Assembly: GCA_946800325.1 (NCBI GenBank)
Contig: OX326956.1
Coordinates: 10,209,167 to 10,273,166, forward strand
DNA length: 64,000 nt
Direction of reading: 5' to 3'
Source: Luzula sylvatica
Taxonomy: Eukaryota; Streptophyta; Magnoliopsida; Poales; Juncaceae
Positions 11,383 to 24,451 of the stretch are shown piece after piece. The notes beneath the pieces are model-generated. The model saw nothing but the letters and a program-made list of their open reading frames with translations, searched no databases and was not told the DNA's origin. Position 1 is the first letter of the stretch, and each line of letters starts with the position of its first letter. A program made the translations under genes and the position numbers.

Positions 11383-11408
11383 GCGCAAATGCGCGGGTTC
11401 AGCGCTAG
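11383..11408 (+). terminator. Helitron 3' terminal hairpin and CTAG end
   Basis: Stem GCGC (11383-11386) and GCGC (11391-11394) with loop AAAT, extendable by one A-T pair. It is followed 10 bases later by CTAG at 11405-11408 and a T at 11409. The hairpin-CTRR arrangement defines the rolling-circle replication terminator of Helitrons. The A-run just upstream (11371-11382) is also typical context. Confidence 0.88.
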
Positions 11409-12785
11409 TTTTTACCCACTTTCAATAACACATAGGAGGAAAAAAAATCATTCAGTCTTTATTCCTATTTTCGGACGAACAACAAACATAAGCATTATAT
11501 CAAACACCTTGCAAGCATCTTCGAAATTAAAACAATATAAATATAAAGAAAATGACCTTTTTTACGATATTTGGCAGACCGAGGCAAATCGGACTGGTAC
11601 GTGTAAGGATTGTTCTTGTATAGTACCGGTTTCTTTTTCTAAAAAATTTAAGTCCAAAATAATTAAAATTGAAAAAAGAAGGTTACCTAAGAAATAGAAA
11701 AATGATACAAATATTAATAGTTAAGGAGAAAGAAAGAACTTCTGACGCATTATTGAGTGATCCCCAAACGCGCACGCAGAATTGTGTCTGTTTTCACTCA
11801 CACGAAATTCAGAAGATTCGACAAAATTTCAGGGTTCGTGTTGAAGGAGTTGGCAGCGATCGAGTACAACGGGTTGAGGAGGGTTTTTAGTGTGAGGAGG
11901 TTTATCAGTGCGGGCGATGCGGAACTTATGTGCCGATCTAACACCAGAGTTATGTGGTCGTTCGGAGAGAAAGAAATATAGCCTCTGAAATTTAAGAAGA
12001 AAAAAAGAGTGAAACGTTGCAATGAAAATAGTAAAGAAAACCTCAAATATCTTAATGGCAGTACTAATTGGTTTTAGTTTCATGAACCTAGAAAAAATAT
12101 CCTGCGGTATACTTTTTATTTGTAAAATTAATCAGGTCCTACCTTGCAAAATTGATTAAAAATCTGAGCTCAATTTGGTTTTTGAAATACATACCTCTAA
12201 AAAGATGTGCTTGATCGAGCTACAAATTGAAAAAGTTAAATGTACTAGGGCGTGAAGAAGGCGCAACTTGAGCTATGGTGATATAATAAGAAGGAACAAA
12301 TCGAGGTGACATAGTGGTGAAGAAGACTCAAAATCGAATTGAGGTGAAATACATATACCTTCAATTTTTCCGCCCCCTTTCTCTGTAGATTGTACCCCAT
12401 CGAGGACTCTCTCTCTCTTTTGCCCCCTCTCTCTGAACCCCCACTGTCTTGGACTGATAATGAACAAAAAAAAGAAAAGAAAAAACTCAGAAAAAGCATT
12501 TTTCTCATTCTGACTTTGAAATCGCTTGCAATAGCACCACCACACGAAAATAACTCGTAAAAAAGCACGACAAAAATTCGAAAATCTGCAGTCGCCTTGC
12601 ATCGGCTTCAACCGCCTACGAATCTGCACGATGTGCTTCTCGACAGTCTTTTTTTGTTTGGGCGAGATGAGAGAAGAGGAATCGCCGTTTGTTGCTTTTG
12701 TGTGGGAGAGTACCAGGTGAAAGAATGGATAATGAAATGAGGGTTTTACGCTAGGGTTTTCTTTTCAAAGGCAATTGTGATTAAA
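11409..12785. other. Unassigned unique sequence flanking the Helitron
   Basis: No supported gene. The plus-strand frame over about 11757-11981 is open (KFRRFDKISGFVLKEL...) and unrecognised. On the minus strand, 12780-12250 resembles a transcription start region: AAAACCCTAGC (about 12750-12760), a GC-richer leader, and an ATG at 12629 followed by MQGDCRFSNFCRAF and then low-complexity Phe-rich sequence. This may be the 5' end of a captured or broken gene running left toward the Helitron. Confidence 0.3.
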
Positions 12786-14752
12786 AAAATATAGTCTAGA
12801 CATGGTCTACCATGATAATGATCAACCAAGAGACATAACTAACATTAAAATCAAACATTACAAAATACACGATAAGTTTAAATCATACACATGTTTTATT
12901 CATGCATATAACTTATTTTCACATAACCAAATGAAATTAAATTGTAGTCATTTTTATTTTTATGAAAACAAAATTTTCGCATTCCCAAATAAAAGTTCCC
13001 TCCAATAATTTGCATGTATAAAATGAGATAAATAAAAGCTCAAAATTTCTCAAAATTTTCATTATATATTAGTCAACTTTAAAACAAAAAATTAAGAGAA
13101 AATATTTAAATCCTAAAAATTAATATTTGTCAAATTAAGACATAATATGTGTAAATTAATTGTAACAATACAAAAGATGTATTAACTCCTAACATGTTAT
13201 GCATTCAACATTTTATATTATATTATATTATTTCATTATATTGCACTAAATTACATCGTATTAAATTATATCATATCATCTTATATATATTGTTTTGAAG
13301 TGACTATATCAAGTGTAAATATATCTTATCATATCATGTCACTAAATAATAATTAATTCATTTTTTTAAAAACAAAAAATAATCCATTTTTAATAAAAAC
13401 AAAAATCAATCCATTATTTTTTAAAAATAGAATAAAATGCATTTTTTTTTTTTGCATGGGACATCTAATTATTTTTTCATTAAATTTAGAATGTAAATAT
13501 TATCACATATATTCCAATTGATATTCAATGTCATTCAAATAAAGATGACATCATCATATCACATGGACACATATTAAAAAAATATACATATGACATTTCA
13601 AATTTTTAATTATGAAATTTTTATTTATAGTAAACATAAAATATTGAAATTAGGAAAAAAAATGTATGCGTTCGAAAAAATTATTTTCGAAAAATAAATA
13701 ATAATTAATGCATTTTTTTAGAAACAAAAAATAAGCCATTTTTAAAAAAAAATATTAATCCATTATTTTTGAAGAACAGAGTTAAATACATTTTTTTTTT
13801 ACTTTTTTTTTTGCATGGGGCATATAAATATTTTTTCATTAAGTTTAGAATGTAAATATTATCACATATATCTCAATTGATATTCAATCTCATTCAAATA
13901 AATAAAGATGACATCATCATATCACATTGACACATATTAAAAAAATATACACATGACCTTTCAAATTTTTTATTATGAAATTTTGATTTATAAAAAAATA
14001 AAATATTTAAATTAGGAAAAAATTTATTGCTTCAAAAAATTTATTTTCGAAAAATAAATAATAATTAATGCTTTTTTTAAAAAAAACCAAAAAATAATCC
14101 ATTTTTAAAAAAACAAAAATTAATCCATTATTTAGAAGAAAAAATAGAATTGAATGCATTTTTTTTTGCATGTGACATCTAATTATTTTTTTCATCAAAT
14201 TTAGAATCTAAATGTTTTCACATATATTTTTTTGCATGCGACATCTAATCCATTATATGATATTGTTTTATTTCGTTTTAATTATACTATATTATATCAT
14301 ATTATATATTTTATGTTATATTATATTATAATATGTTGTATTGTATTGAGTTGAGATGTGTTCCGATACGGGTACGGTCCTTTTTTAAAAAACCAAAACT
14401 AATCCATTTTTTTAAAAAACAAAAATTAATCCATTGTTTTTGAAAAATAGAATTAAATGCATTTTCTTTTAATTTTTTCTTTTTTTTTGCATGAGACATC
14501 TAATTATTTATTCATTAAATTTATAATATAAATATTATCACATATATTCCAATTGATATTCAATGTCATTCAAATAAAGATGGCATCATCATATTTAATT
14601 GATATTCCAATTGATATTCAATGTCATTCCAATTGATATTCAATGTCATTCAAAAAAAGAATATTTAATTTAGGAAAAAATGTATCGATTCAAAAAATTT
14701 ATTTTCGAGAAACAAATAATAATGAATGTATCGATTCAAAAAAAGAATATTT
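12786..14752. repeat. Very AT-rich region with roughly 355-bp tandem units
   Basis: A recurring unit reads AATAATTAATGCATTTTTTT, AAAAACAAAAATTAATCCATT, TTTTGCATGGGACATCTAATT, ATTCCAATTGATATTCAATG, then GATGACATCATCATATCACA. Copies start near 13345, 13698 and 14057, with a displaced partial copy at about 14385-14720. Copy 3 is cut by an insertion of TTATATTATA-type sequence (about 14240-14370). The 22-bp block with ATTGATATTCAATGTCATT is further iterated at 14550-14655. No ORF. The satellite resumes at 14753 with no recognisable transposon end. Confidence 0.8.
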
Positions 14753-15180
14753 AAGTTAGTTAGTTCATCAGTTAGTTAGTTTGTTAGTGAATATGTATGT
14801 AAGAAGGTAGTTAGTTAGTTAGTAACATAGTTAGTTAATTAGTTAGTTAGTTAGTTAGGTAGTTAGTTAGTAGTTATTTAGTTAGTTAATCAGTTAGTTA
14901 TATAGTGGATTAGTTAGTTAGGTAGTTAGTTAGTAGTTATTTAGTTAGTTAATCAGTTAGTTATATAGTGGATTAGTTAGTTAGCTACCTAGTAGTTAGT
15001 TAGTTAGTTATATATTTAGTTAGTTAGTTAGTTAGTTAGTTATAGTTAGTTAGTTAATCAGATAATCAGTTAGTTAGTTAGTCAGTCAGTCTGTTAGTCA
15101 ATATGTATGTAAGAAGGAAGGTAGTTAGTTAGTTACATAGTTAGTCAATTAGTTAGTTACTTACTTACTTAGTTATCTAG

Positions 15181-15220
<40 letters not shown>

Positions 15221-15633
15221 CAGTTAATCAGTTATTTAGTTAGTTAGTTAGTTAGTTGGTTAATTAGTTAGTTAGTAAGTTAGTTAGTTATTTAATATGT
15301 ATGTAAGAAGGTAGTTAGTCAGTTCGTCAGATAGTTAGTTAAACAGTTAGTAATTTAGTTAGTTAGTTTGTTAGTTAGTTTGTTAGTTATCTTGGAGCTA
15401 GTTAGTTTGTTAATCAGTCAGTTATTTAGTTAGTTAGTTAGTTAATCAGTTAGTTATTTCGTAGGTTAATTAGTTACTGATATAGTAGTTATTCATTTAT
15501 TTATTTAGTTAATTAGTTAGCTAGTTAATGGTTACGTAGGAAGGTAGTTAGTTTGTTAGTTATTTATTTATTTAGTTAGTTAGTTAGTGGATATTTAGTT
15601 AGTTAGCTAGTAGTTAGTTAGTTAGTTACATAA

Positions 15634-15667
<34 letters not shown>

Positions 15668-15718
15668 GTATAGTTAGATAGTAGTTAGTTAGTTAGTTAT
15701 TTATTTAGTTAGTTAGTT

Positions 15719-15786
15719 GGCTAGTTAATTGTCATGTAGGAAGGTAGATAGATAGTTAGTTAGTTAGTTAATAGGTATGTGGCAAG

Positions 15787-15845
<59 letters not shown>

Positions 15846-16255
15846 ACTAGTTAGTTATTTAGTTGGTTAGTTAGTTAGTTAGCTCGTAGTTAGTTAGTTG
15901 ACTACTTAGTTATTTAGTTAGTTAGTTAATTAGTTAGCTAGCAGTTAGTTAGTCAACTAGTTAGTTATTTAGTTAACTAGTTAGTGAGTTAATGGGTAAG
16001 AGGGAAGTTAGTTAGTTAGTTAGTTAGTAAGTTAGTTAGTTAATAAGTATGTAACAAGATATTTAGTTTGTTAGTTAGTTAGTAAGTTAGTTAGTAAGTT
16101 AGTTAGTTAATAAGTATGTAAGAAGATATTTAGTTATTTAGTTAGTTGGTTTGTAGGAAGGTAGTTTGTTAATTACTTAGTTAGTTAGTTTGTTTGTTCA
16201 TTAATAGGTGTGTAGGAAGATAGTTAGTTAGATAGTTAGTTAGTTAATTAGTTTC

Positions 16256-16290
<35 letters not shown>

Positions 16291-16381
16291 ATGTGTTCGT
16301 ACGAAGGTAGTTAGTTAATTAGTTAGTTTGGTAGTTAGTTAGTTAGTTAATAGGAATGTATAAAGGTAGTTGGTTAGTAAA

Positions 16382-16425
<44 letters not shown>

Positions 16426-16503
16426 CCAGTAGTTAGTTAGTAAGTTAGTTTGTTAATTAGTTAGTTATTTAGTTAGATAGTTAGTTTGTAAGTCAGTAGG
16501 AAG

Positions 16504-16538
<35 letters not shown>

Positions 16539-16973
16539 ACTAGTTAGTTAGTTAGTTAGTTATAGGGAGTTATTTAATCACTTAATTCGTTAGTTAGTTA
16601 GTTAGTTAGTTAGTTAGTCAATATGTACGTAAGAAGGTAATTAGTTAGTTAGTTACATAATTAGTTAATTAGTTAGTTTGTTAGTTAGTGGGTATGTTGG
16701 AAGGTAGCTAACTAGTTAGTTAGGTAGTTAGTTAGGTAGTTAGTTAGTTAGTTAGTTAATATTTATGTCGGAAGAAATTTAGTTAGTTAGTTAGTTATTT
16801 AGTTAGATATCTAGTAGTTAATTTAGTTATTTAATTAGTTAGTTAGTTAGTTAGTTAGTTATTTAGTTAGTTAGTTAGTTAGTTAATAGGTATGTAAGAA
16901 GATAGTGAGTAAGTTAGTTAGATAATTATGTTGTTAGTTACTATGTTAGGAAGGTAGTTAGTTAATCAGTTAA

Positions 16974-17006
<33 letters not shown>

Positions 17007-17602
17007 GGGTATGTAGGAAAGTAGTTAGTTAGTTAGTAGGTATGTAGGAAGTTAATTTGTTGGTTAGTTAGTTAGTTAGTTAGTTAGTTTGTTAGCTAGT
17101 AGTTAGTTAGTTAGTTATTTAGTTAATTATATAGTTAGCTAAGTAGTTAGTTGGTTGGTTAGTTAATTAGTTAGTTAGTTAGTTAGTGGATATGTAGGAA
17201 GGTAGTTACTTAGTTAGTTAGTTAGTTAATGGGTATTTAGGAGGGTAGTTAGTTAGTTATTTAGTTAGTTAGTTAGTTATCTAGTAGTTGGTTAGTTAGT
17301 TATTTAGTTAATCAGTCAATCAGTTAGTTAGTTAGTTAGTAAGATAGTTAGTAAATATGTATGTTAAAAGGTAGTTAGTTCTTTCGCTATATAGTTAGTG
17401 AAAGAGTTAGTTAGTTTTTTTGATAGTAGTTAGTCAGTTAGTTAGTTAATCTGTTAGTTATTTAGTTAGTTTGTTAGTTAGTTATATAGTAGTTGGTTAG
17501 TTAGTTAGTTAATTAATTATTTAGTTAGTTAGTTGGCTAGTTAATGGTCATGTAGGAAGGTAGATAGATAGTTAGTTAGTTAGTTAATAGATATGTGACA
17601 AG

Positions 17603-17633
<31 letters not shown>

Positions 17634-18309
17634 ATTAGTTAGTTAATTAGTTATCTAGTAGTTAGTTTGTTAGTTAGTTAGTTAACTAGTTAGTTTTTTA
17701 GTTGGTTAGTTAGTAAGTTAGCTCGTAGTTAGTTAGTGGACTACGTAGTTATTTAGTTAGTTAGTTAATTAGTTAGCTAGCAGTTAGTTAACTAGTTAGT
17801 TATTTAGTTAACTAGTTTGTTATTTAGTTAGTGAGTTAATGGGTAAGCGGGAAGTTAGTTAGTTAGTTAGTTAGTAAGTTAGATAGTTAATAAGTATGTA
17901 ACAAGATATTTAGTTCGTTAGTTAGTTAGTAAGTTAGTTTGTTAATAAGTATGTAAGAAGATGTTATTTAGTTAGTTGGTTTGTAGGAAGGTAGTTTGTT
18001 AATTAGTAAGTTAGTTTGTTTGTTTGTTCATTAGTTGGTGTGTAGGAAGATAGTTAGTTAGATAGTTAGTTAGTTAATTAGTTTCTTAGTTAGTTAGTTA
18101 GTTAGTTAGTGTGTTCATACGAAGGTAGTTAGTTAATTAGTTAGTTAGTAAGTTAGTTAATAGGAATGTATAAAGGTAGTTGGTTAGTAAGTTAGTTAGA
18201 TAGTTAGTTAGTTATTTAGGTAGGTAGTTAGCCAGTAGTTAGTTAGTAAGTTAGTTTGTTAATTAGTTAGTTATTTAGTTAGTTAGTTAGTTTGTAAGTT
18301 AGTAGGAAG

Positions 18310-18340
<31 letters not shown>

Positions 18341-18500
18341 CTTAGTTAACTAGTTAGTTAGTTAGTTACTTAGTTAGTTAGTTATAGGGTGTTATTTCAT
18401 CACTTAATTCGTTAGTTAGTTAGTTAGTTAGTTAGTCAATATGTACGTAGGAAGGTACTTAGTTAGTTAGTTACATAATTAGTTAATTAGTTAGTTAGTT
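15719..18500. repeat. Satellite higher-order block, copy 1 (duplicated at about 35142-37860)
   Basis: Marker GGCTAGTTAATxGTCATGTAGG occurs at 15719 and 17535 here, and at 35142 and 36899 in the second block, giving offsets of 19423 and 19364. Other shared landmarks in the same order are GCTCGTAGTTAGTT (15880, 17709 versus 35305, 37042), the ATTATGTTGTTAGTTACTATG segment (about 16927 versus about 34753 and 36339) and TTTTTGATAGTAGTTAG (about 17420 versus 36781). The two internal copies are about 1.8 kb apart. Confidence 0.8.
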
Positions 18501-18584
18501 AGTTAGTTAGTGGGTATGTTGGAAGTTAGAAAGTTAGTTAGTTAGTTAGTTTTATAGTTAGTTAATAGGTATGTAGGAAGATAT

Positions 18585-18620
<36 letters not shown>

Positions 18621-19923
18621 GTAATAGGTATGTAGGAAGGTAGTCAGTCAGTTAGTTAGTTAGTTAGTTAGTTAGTTAGCACGTAGTTAGTTAGTTAATT
18701 AGTTAGTTAGTTTGTTAGTCACTTAGCTAATTAGTTATTTAGTTAGTTTGTTACTCAGTTAGTTAGTTAGTTAGTTAGTTAGTTAGATAATCAGTCAATT
18801 ATTTAGTTAGTTAGTTAGTTAGTTAGCTAGTAGTAAGTTAGTTAGTTAGTTATTTACTTATTTAGTTAGTTAGTTAGTAGTTATTAAGGAAGGTAGTTTG
18901 TTAGTTAGTTAATTAGTTAGTTAATATGAATGTAGGAAGATAGTTAGTTAGTTAATTAGTAAGTTATTTAGTTAGTTATCTAGTAGTCAGTTAGTTAGTA
19001 AGTAAGTTAGTTATTTAGTTATTTATCTAGTAGTTTGTTATTTAGTTAGTTAGTTAGTAAGTTAGTTTGTTAGTTAGTTAGTTAGTTAGTTAATATGTAT
19101 GTAATAAGGTAGTTAGTTCGTTGGTTATAGATGTTTAGTTAGTTAGTTAGTTAGTTAGTTAGTGCGTATGTCGGAAGGTTGTTAGTTAGATAGTTAGTCA
19201 ATTAGTTAGTGAGTTAGTTAGTTAATATGTATGTTGGAAGATAGTAAGCTAGTTAGTTACATAGTTTGGTAGTCAATTAGTTAGTTACTTAGGTAGTAAG
19301 TTAGTGGGTATTCAGGAAGGTAGCTAGTTAGTTAGTTAGTTAGTATGTAGGTGTATAGGAAGTTAATTAGTCATTCAGTTAGTTACTTAGTTCGTTCGTT
19401 TGTTCGTTTGCTAGTAGTTAGTTAGTTCGTGATTTAGTTAATTAGATAGTTAGTTAGGTAGTTAATTAGTCAGTCAGTTAGTTCGTTAGTTAGATAGTTA
19501 GTCAGTAGTTAGTTAGTTCGTTAGTTAGTTTGGTAGATAGTTAGTTAGCTAGTAGTTAGTAAGTTAGTTAGTTAGTTATTTAGTTAGTTAGTTAGTTAGT
19601 TAGTTAGTGGGTATGTAGGAAGTTAGTTAGTTAGTTAGTTAATAGGTATGTAAGAAGATAGTTAGTTAGTTAGTTAGTTAGTTAGCTAGTTAGTTATATG
19701 TAGTTAGTTAATCAGTTAATTAGTTAGTTAGTTAGTCAATATGTACGTAAGAAGGAAGTTAGTTAGTTAGTTAGTTACATAGTTAGTTAATTTGTTAGTT
19801 AATTAGTAAGTTAGTAGGATGATAGTTAGTTAGTTAGTTAGTTAGTAAGTTAGTTAGTTAGTTAACTAGTTAGTTAGGTAGTTATTTAATTAGTTAGTTA
19901 TAGGTAGTTATTTAATCACTTAA

Positions 19924-19956
<33 letters not shown>

Positions 19957-20294
19957 CAATATGAATGTAAGAAGGTAGTTAGTTATTTAATTAGTTAGTT
20001 AGTTTGTTAGTTAGTTATTTAGTCAGTTAGCTAGTAGTTGGTTAGTTAGTTAGTCAGTTAGTTAATTAGTTAATTAGTTCGTTAGTTAATATGTATGTAA
20101 GAAGGAAATTCGTTAGTCAGTTAGATAAATAGTTAGTTTATTTGATTGTTAGTTAGTTAGTTAGTTATCTAGTTGGTTAGTTAGTTAGTTAGTTAGTTAG
20201 TTAGTCAGTTAATCAGTTAGTTAGTTAGTTAGTTATTTATTTAATATGTGTGTAAGAAGCTAGTTAGTTTTTTCGTTAGATTGTTAGTGAAAGT

Positions 20295-20334
<40 letters not shown>

Positions 20335-21053
20335 TCAAGTAATTAGTTAGTCAGTTAATGAATCCGTTAGTTATTTAGTTAGTTTGTTAGTTAGTTAGAT
20401 AGTAGTTAGTTAGTTGTCTAGTCAATGGTAATGTAGGAAGGTAGGTAGTTAGTTAGTTAATAGGTATGTGGGAAGATAATTAGTTAGTTAATTAGTTAGT
20501 TATTTAGTTTGATAATTAGTAAGTTAGTTAGTTAGTTAGTTAGTTAGTTATTTAGTTAGTTAGCTAGTAGTTAGTTAGTTAACTGCTTAGTTATTTATTT
20601 AGTTAGTTAGTTAGTTAGCTAGTAGTTAGTTAGTTAACTAGTTTGTTATTTAGTTAGTTAGTGGGTAAGCAAGAAGTTATTTAGTAAGTTAGTTAGTTAG
20701 TTAGCTAGTTAGTTAATACGTATGTAAGAAGATATTTAGTTAGTTAGTGGGTCTGTAGGAAGGTAGTTTGTTAATTAGTTAGTTAGTTAGTTAGTTAGTT
20801 AGTCAGTTAGTTACTTAGTGTGTTCGTACGAAGGTAGTTAATTAATTAGTTAGTTAGGTAGTTATTTATTTAGTTAGTTAATATGTATGTATAAAGGTAG
20901 TTGGTTAGTAAGTAAGTTAGTTAGATAGTAGTTAGTTAGTTAGCTAATTAGTTAGTTATTTAGTTATTTAGTTAGTTAGTTTGCTAGTTAGTTAATACGT
21001 ATGTAAAAAGATATTTAGTTAGTTAGTGGGTCTGTAGGAAGGTAGTTTGTTAA

Positions 21054-21088
<35 letters not shown>

Positions 21089-22405
21089 CTTAGTGTGTTC
21101 GTACGAAGGTAGTTAATTAATTAGTTAGTTAGGTAGTTATTTATTTAGTTAGTTAATATGTATGTATAAAGGTAGTTGGTTAGTAAGTTAGTTAGTTAGA
21201 TAGTAGTTAGTTAGTTAGCTAATTAGTTAGTTATTTAGTTATTTAGTTAGTTAGTTAGTTAGTTAGTAAGTTAGTAGGAAGATAGTTAGTTAGTTAGTTA
21301 GTTATTTAGTTAGTTAGTTGTAGGTTGTTAGTTAATCACTTAATTAGTTCGTTATTTTGTCAGTTAGTTAGTCAATATGTATGTGAGAAGGTAGTTAGTC
21401 AGTTAGTTACATAGTTAGTTAGTTAGTTACATCGTTAGTTAGTTAGTTAGTTAGTTAGTAGTTAGTTAATTAGTTAATCAGTTAGTTATTTAGTCAGTCA
21501 GTTAACTACTTATCTTGTAGTTAGTTAGTTAGTTAGTTATATATATAGTTAGTTAATCAGTTAGTTTGTGGGTATGTAGGAAGTTAGTTTGTTAGTTAGT
21601 TAGTTAGTTAATTTGTATGTAGGAAGAGAGTTAGCTAGTTAATTAGTTAGTTGTTTAGTCAGTCATCAAGTAGTTAGCTAGTTAGTTAGTTAGTTAGTTA
21701 GTCGTTCAGTTAGTTAGTTAGTTTGTTAGGAAGGCACTTACTTAGATAGTTATTTATTAAGTTAGTTATTTTGATAGTTAGTTAGTTAATTAGTTTGTTA
21801 CTAAGTATGTAGGTAGGTAGATAGTTAGTTAGTTAGTTAGTTAATATGTATGTGTGAAGATAGTTAGTTAGTTAATTAGTTAGTTAGTTTGTTAGTGGGT
21901 TTGTAGGAAGGTAGTTAGTTAATTAGTTAGTTAGTTAGTTATTAGGTATGTAGGAAGATAGTGAGTAAGTTAGTTAGATAGTTTGTTAGTTACTAAGTTA
22001 GTTAGTTAATGAGTTAGTTAGTTGGTTAGTTAGTTAGTTTGTTAATCAGGTAGTTAGTTAGTTAGTTAGTTAGTGAGTTAGTTAGTTAGTGGGTATGTAG
22101 GAAGGTAGTTAGTTAGTTAGTAGGTATGTAGGAAGTTAATTTGTTGGTTAGTTAGTTATTTAGTTTGTTTGTTAGTTAGCTAGTAGTTAGTTAGTTATTT
22201 AGTTATTTAGCAACTTATATAGTTAGCTAAGTAGTTAGTTGGTTAGTTAGTTAATTAGTTAGTTAGTTAGTTTGTGGATATGTAAGAAGGTAGTTACTTA
22301 TTTAGTTAGATAGCTAATGGGTATTTAGAAAGGTAGGTAGTTAGTTATTTAGTTAGTTAGTTAGTTATTTACTAGGTGGTTAGTTATTTAGTTAGTTAGT
22401 CAATC

Positions 22406-22443
<38 letters not shown>

Positions 22444-22686
22444 ATAGTTAGTAAATATGTATATAAAAAGGTAGTTAGTTTTTTCGTTAGATAGTTAGTG
22501 AAAGAGTTAGTTAGTATTTTTGATAGTAGTTAGTTATCAAGTAGTTAGTTAGTTGGTTAGTTAATCCGTTAGTTATTTAGTCAGATTGTTAGTTAGTTAT
22601 TTATTTAGTTAGTTCGTTGGCTAGTTAATGATCATGTAGGAAGGTAGATAGTTAGTTAGTTAGTTAGTTAATAGGTATGTGGCAAG

Positions 22687-22721
<35 letters not shown>

Positions 22722-23513
22722 TCTAGTACTTAGTTTGTTAATTAGTTAGTTAACTAGTTAGTTATTTTGATAGTTAGTTAGTTAGTTAGTTAGCTAGTTA
22801 GTTAGTTAGCTCGTAGTTAGTTAGTTGACTACTCAGTTATTTAGTTAGTTAGTTAGTTAATTAGTTAGTTAGTTCACTAGTTAGTTATTTAGTTAGTGAG
22901 TTAATGGGTCAACAGGAACTTAGTTAGTTAGTTAGTTAGTTAGTAAGTTTGTTAGTTAATAAGTATGTAACAAGATATTTAGTTAGTTAGTTGGTTAGTA
23001 AGTTAGTTAGTTAATAAGTATGTAAGAAGATATTTAGTTAGTTAGTTAATTAGTTGGTTTGTAGGAAGGTAGTTTGTTAATTAGTTAGTTAGTTTGTTAA
23101 TTAATAGGTGTGTAGGAAGATAGTTAGTTAGATAGTTAGTCAGTTAATTAGTTTCTGAATTAGTTAGTTAGTTAGTTAGTGTGCTGGTACGAAGGTAGTT
23201 AGTTAATTAGTTAGTTTGGTAGTCAGTTAGCAAGTTAGTTAATAGGTATGTATAAAGGTAGTTGGTTAGTAAGTTAGTGAGTGAGTTAGTTAGTTAGTTA
23301 GTTAGTTAGCCAGTAGTTAGTTAGTTAGTTTGTTTGTTAATTAGTTAGTTATTTAGTTAGTTAGTTAGTTAGTAAGTTTGTAGGAAGATAGTTAGTTAGT
23401 TAGTTAGTTAGTTGGTTAGTTAGTTAGATAGTTAGTTAGTTAGTTAGTTAGTAAGTTAGTAGGAAGATAGTTAGTTAAGTAGTATGTTATTGAGGTAGTT
23501 AGTTAGTTAGCAA

Positions 23514-23556
<43 letters not shown>

Positions 23557-24416
23557 TTGGGTCTGTAGGGTGGCACTTAGTTAGTTTTAGTCCATTAGTT
23601 AGTTTGTTAATTATATATTTAGTTAATAGGTATGTAGGAAGATAGTTAGTTAGTTAGTTAGTTATAGGTAGTTATTTAATCATTTAATTAGTTAGTTAGT
23701 TATAGGTAGTTATTTAATCATTTAATTAGTTAGTTAGTTAGTTAGTTAGTTAGTCAATATGAATGTAAGAAGGTAGTTAGTTAGTTAATTACATAATTAG
23801 TTAGTTAGTTAGTTATATAGTTAGTTAATATTTATGTAGGAAGATATTTAGTTAGTTAGCTAGTTGGTTAGTTCGTTAGTTAGTTATTTAGTTAGATATC
23901 TAGTAGTTCATTTAGTTATTTAATTAGTTTGTTAGTTAGTTAGTTAGTTATTTAGTCAGTTAGCAAGTAGTTGGTTAGTTAGTTAGTTAGTTAATTAGTT
24001 AATTAGTTAGTCAGTTAATATGTACGTAAGAAGGAAATTAGTTAGTTAGTTAGATAAATAGTTAGTTAATTTGATTGTTAGTTAGTTAGTTAGTTATTTA
24101 TCTAGTTGGTTAGTTAGTTAGTTAGTTAGTTAGTTAGTCAGTTAATCAGTTAATTAGTTAGTTAGTTAGTTAGTTAGTTAATAGGTGTGTAAGAAGCTAG
24201 TTAGTTTTATCGTTTGATTGTTAGTGAAAGAGTAAGTTAGTTAGTTAGTTAGTTAGTTATCAAGTAATTAGTTAGTTAGTTAATAAATCGGTTAGTTAGT
24301 TAGTTAGTTTGTTAGTTAGATAAATAGTAGTTAGTTAGTTGTCTAGTTAATGATAATGTAGGAAGGTAGTTAGTTAGTTAGTTAATAGGTATGTGGGAAG
24401 ATAGTTAGTTTGTTAA

Positions 24417-24451
<35 letters not shown>

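Larger units (their letters stand above)
3052..11408 (+). mobile_element. Helitron rolling-circle transposon, apparently autonomous (left end tentative)
   Basis: Contains a full Rep-helicase gene and an RPA-like remnant on the plus strand. It ends with classical Helitron 3' features: GCGC-AAAT-GCGC hairpin (11383-11394), then GGGTTCAG, then CTAG at 11405-11408, followed by host T at 11409. Helitrons insert between A and T without target duplication and begin with TC (family knowledge). The left end is not certain. An A|TCTATATTTG candidate starts at 3052, and the AT-rich, Helitron-like sequence at 3195-3355 would then be subterminal. The high-confidence minimum is 4803-11408. If 3052 is right the element is about 8.4 kb, a reasonable size for an autonomous plant Helitron. 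Confidence 0.85.

Noticed and set aside
12245..12629. Minus-strand ORFs of 107 and 118 codons
   Set aside because: Overlapping frames with Phe/Ser/Leu low complexity and no recognisable domain. Kept only as a possible broken-gene leader in the region note.
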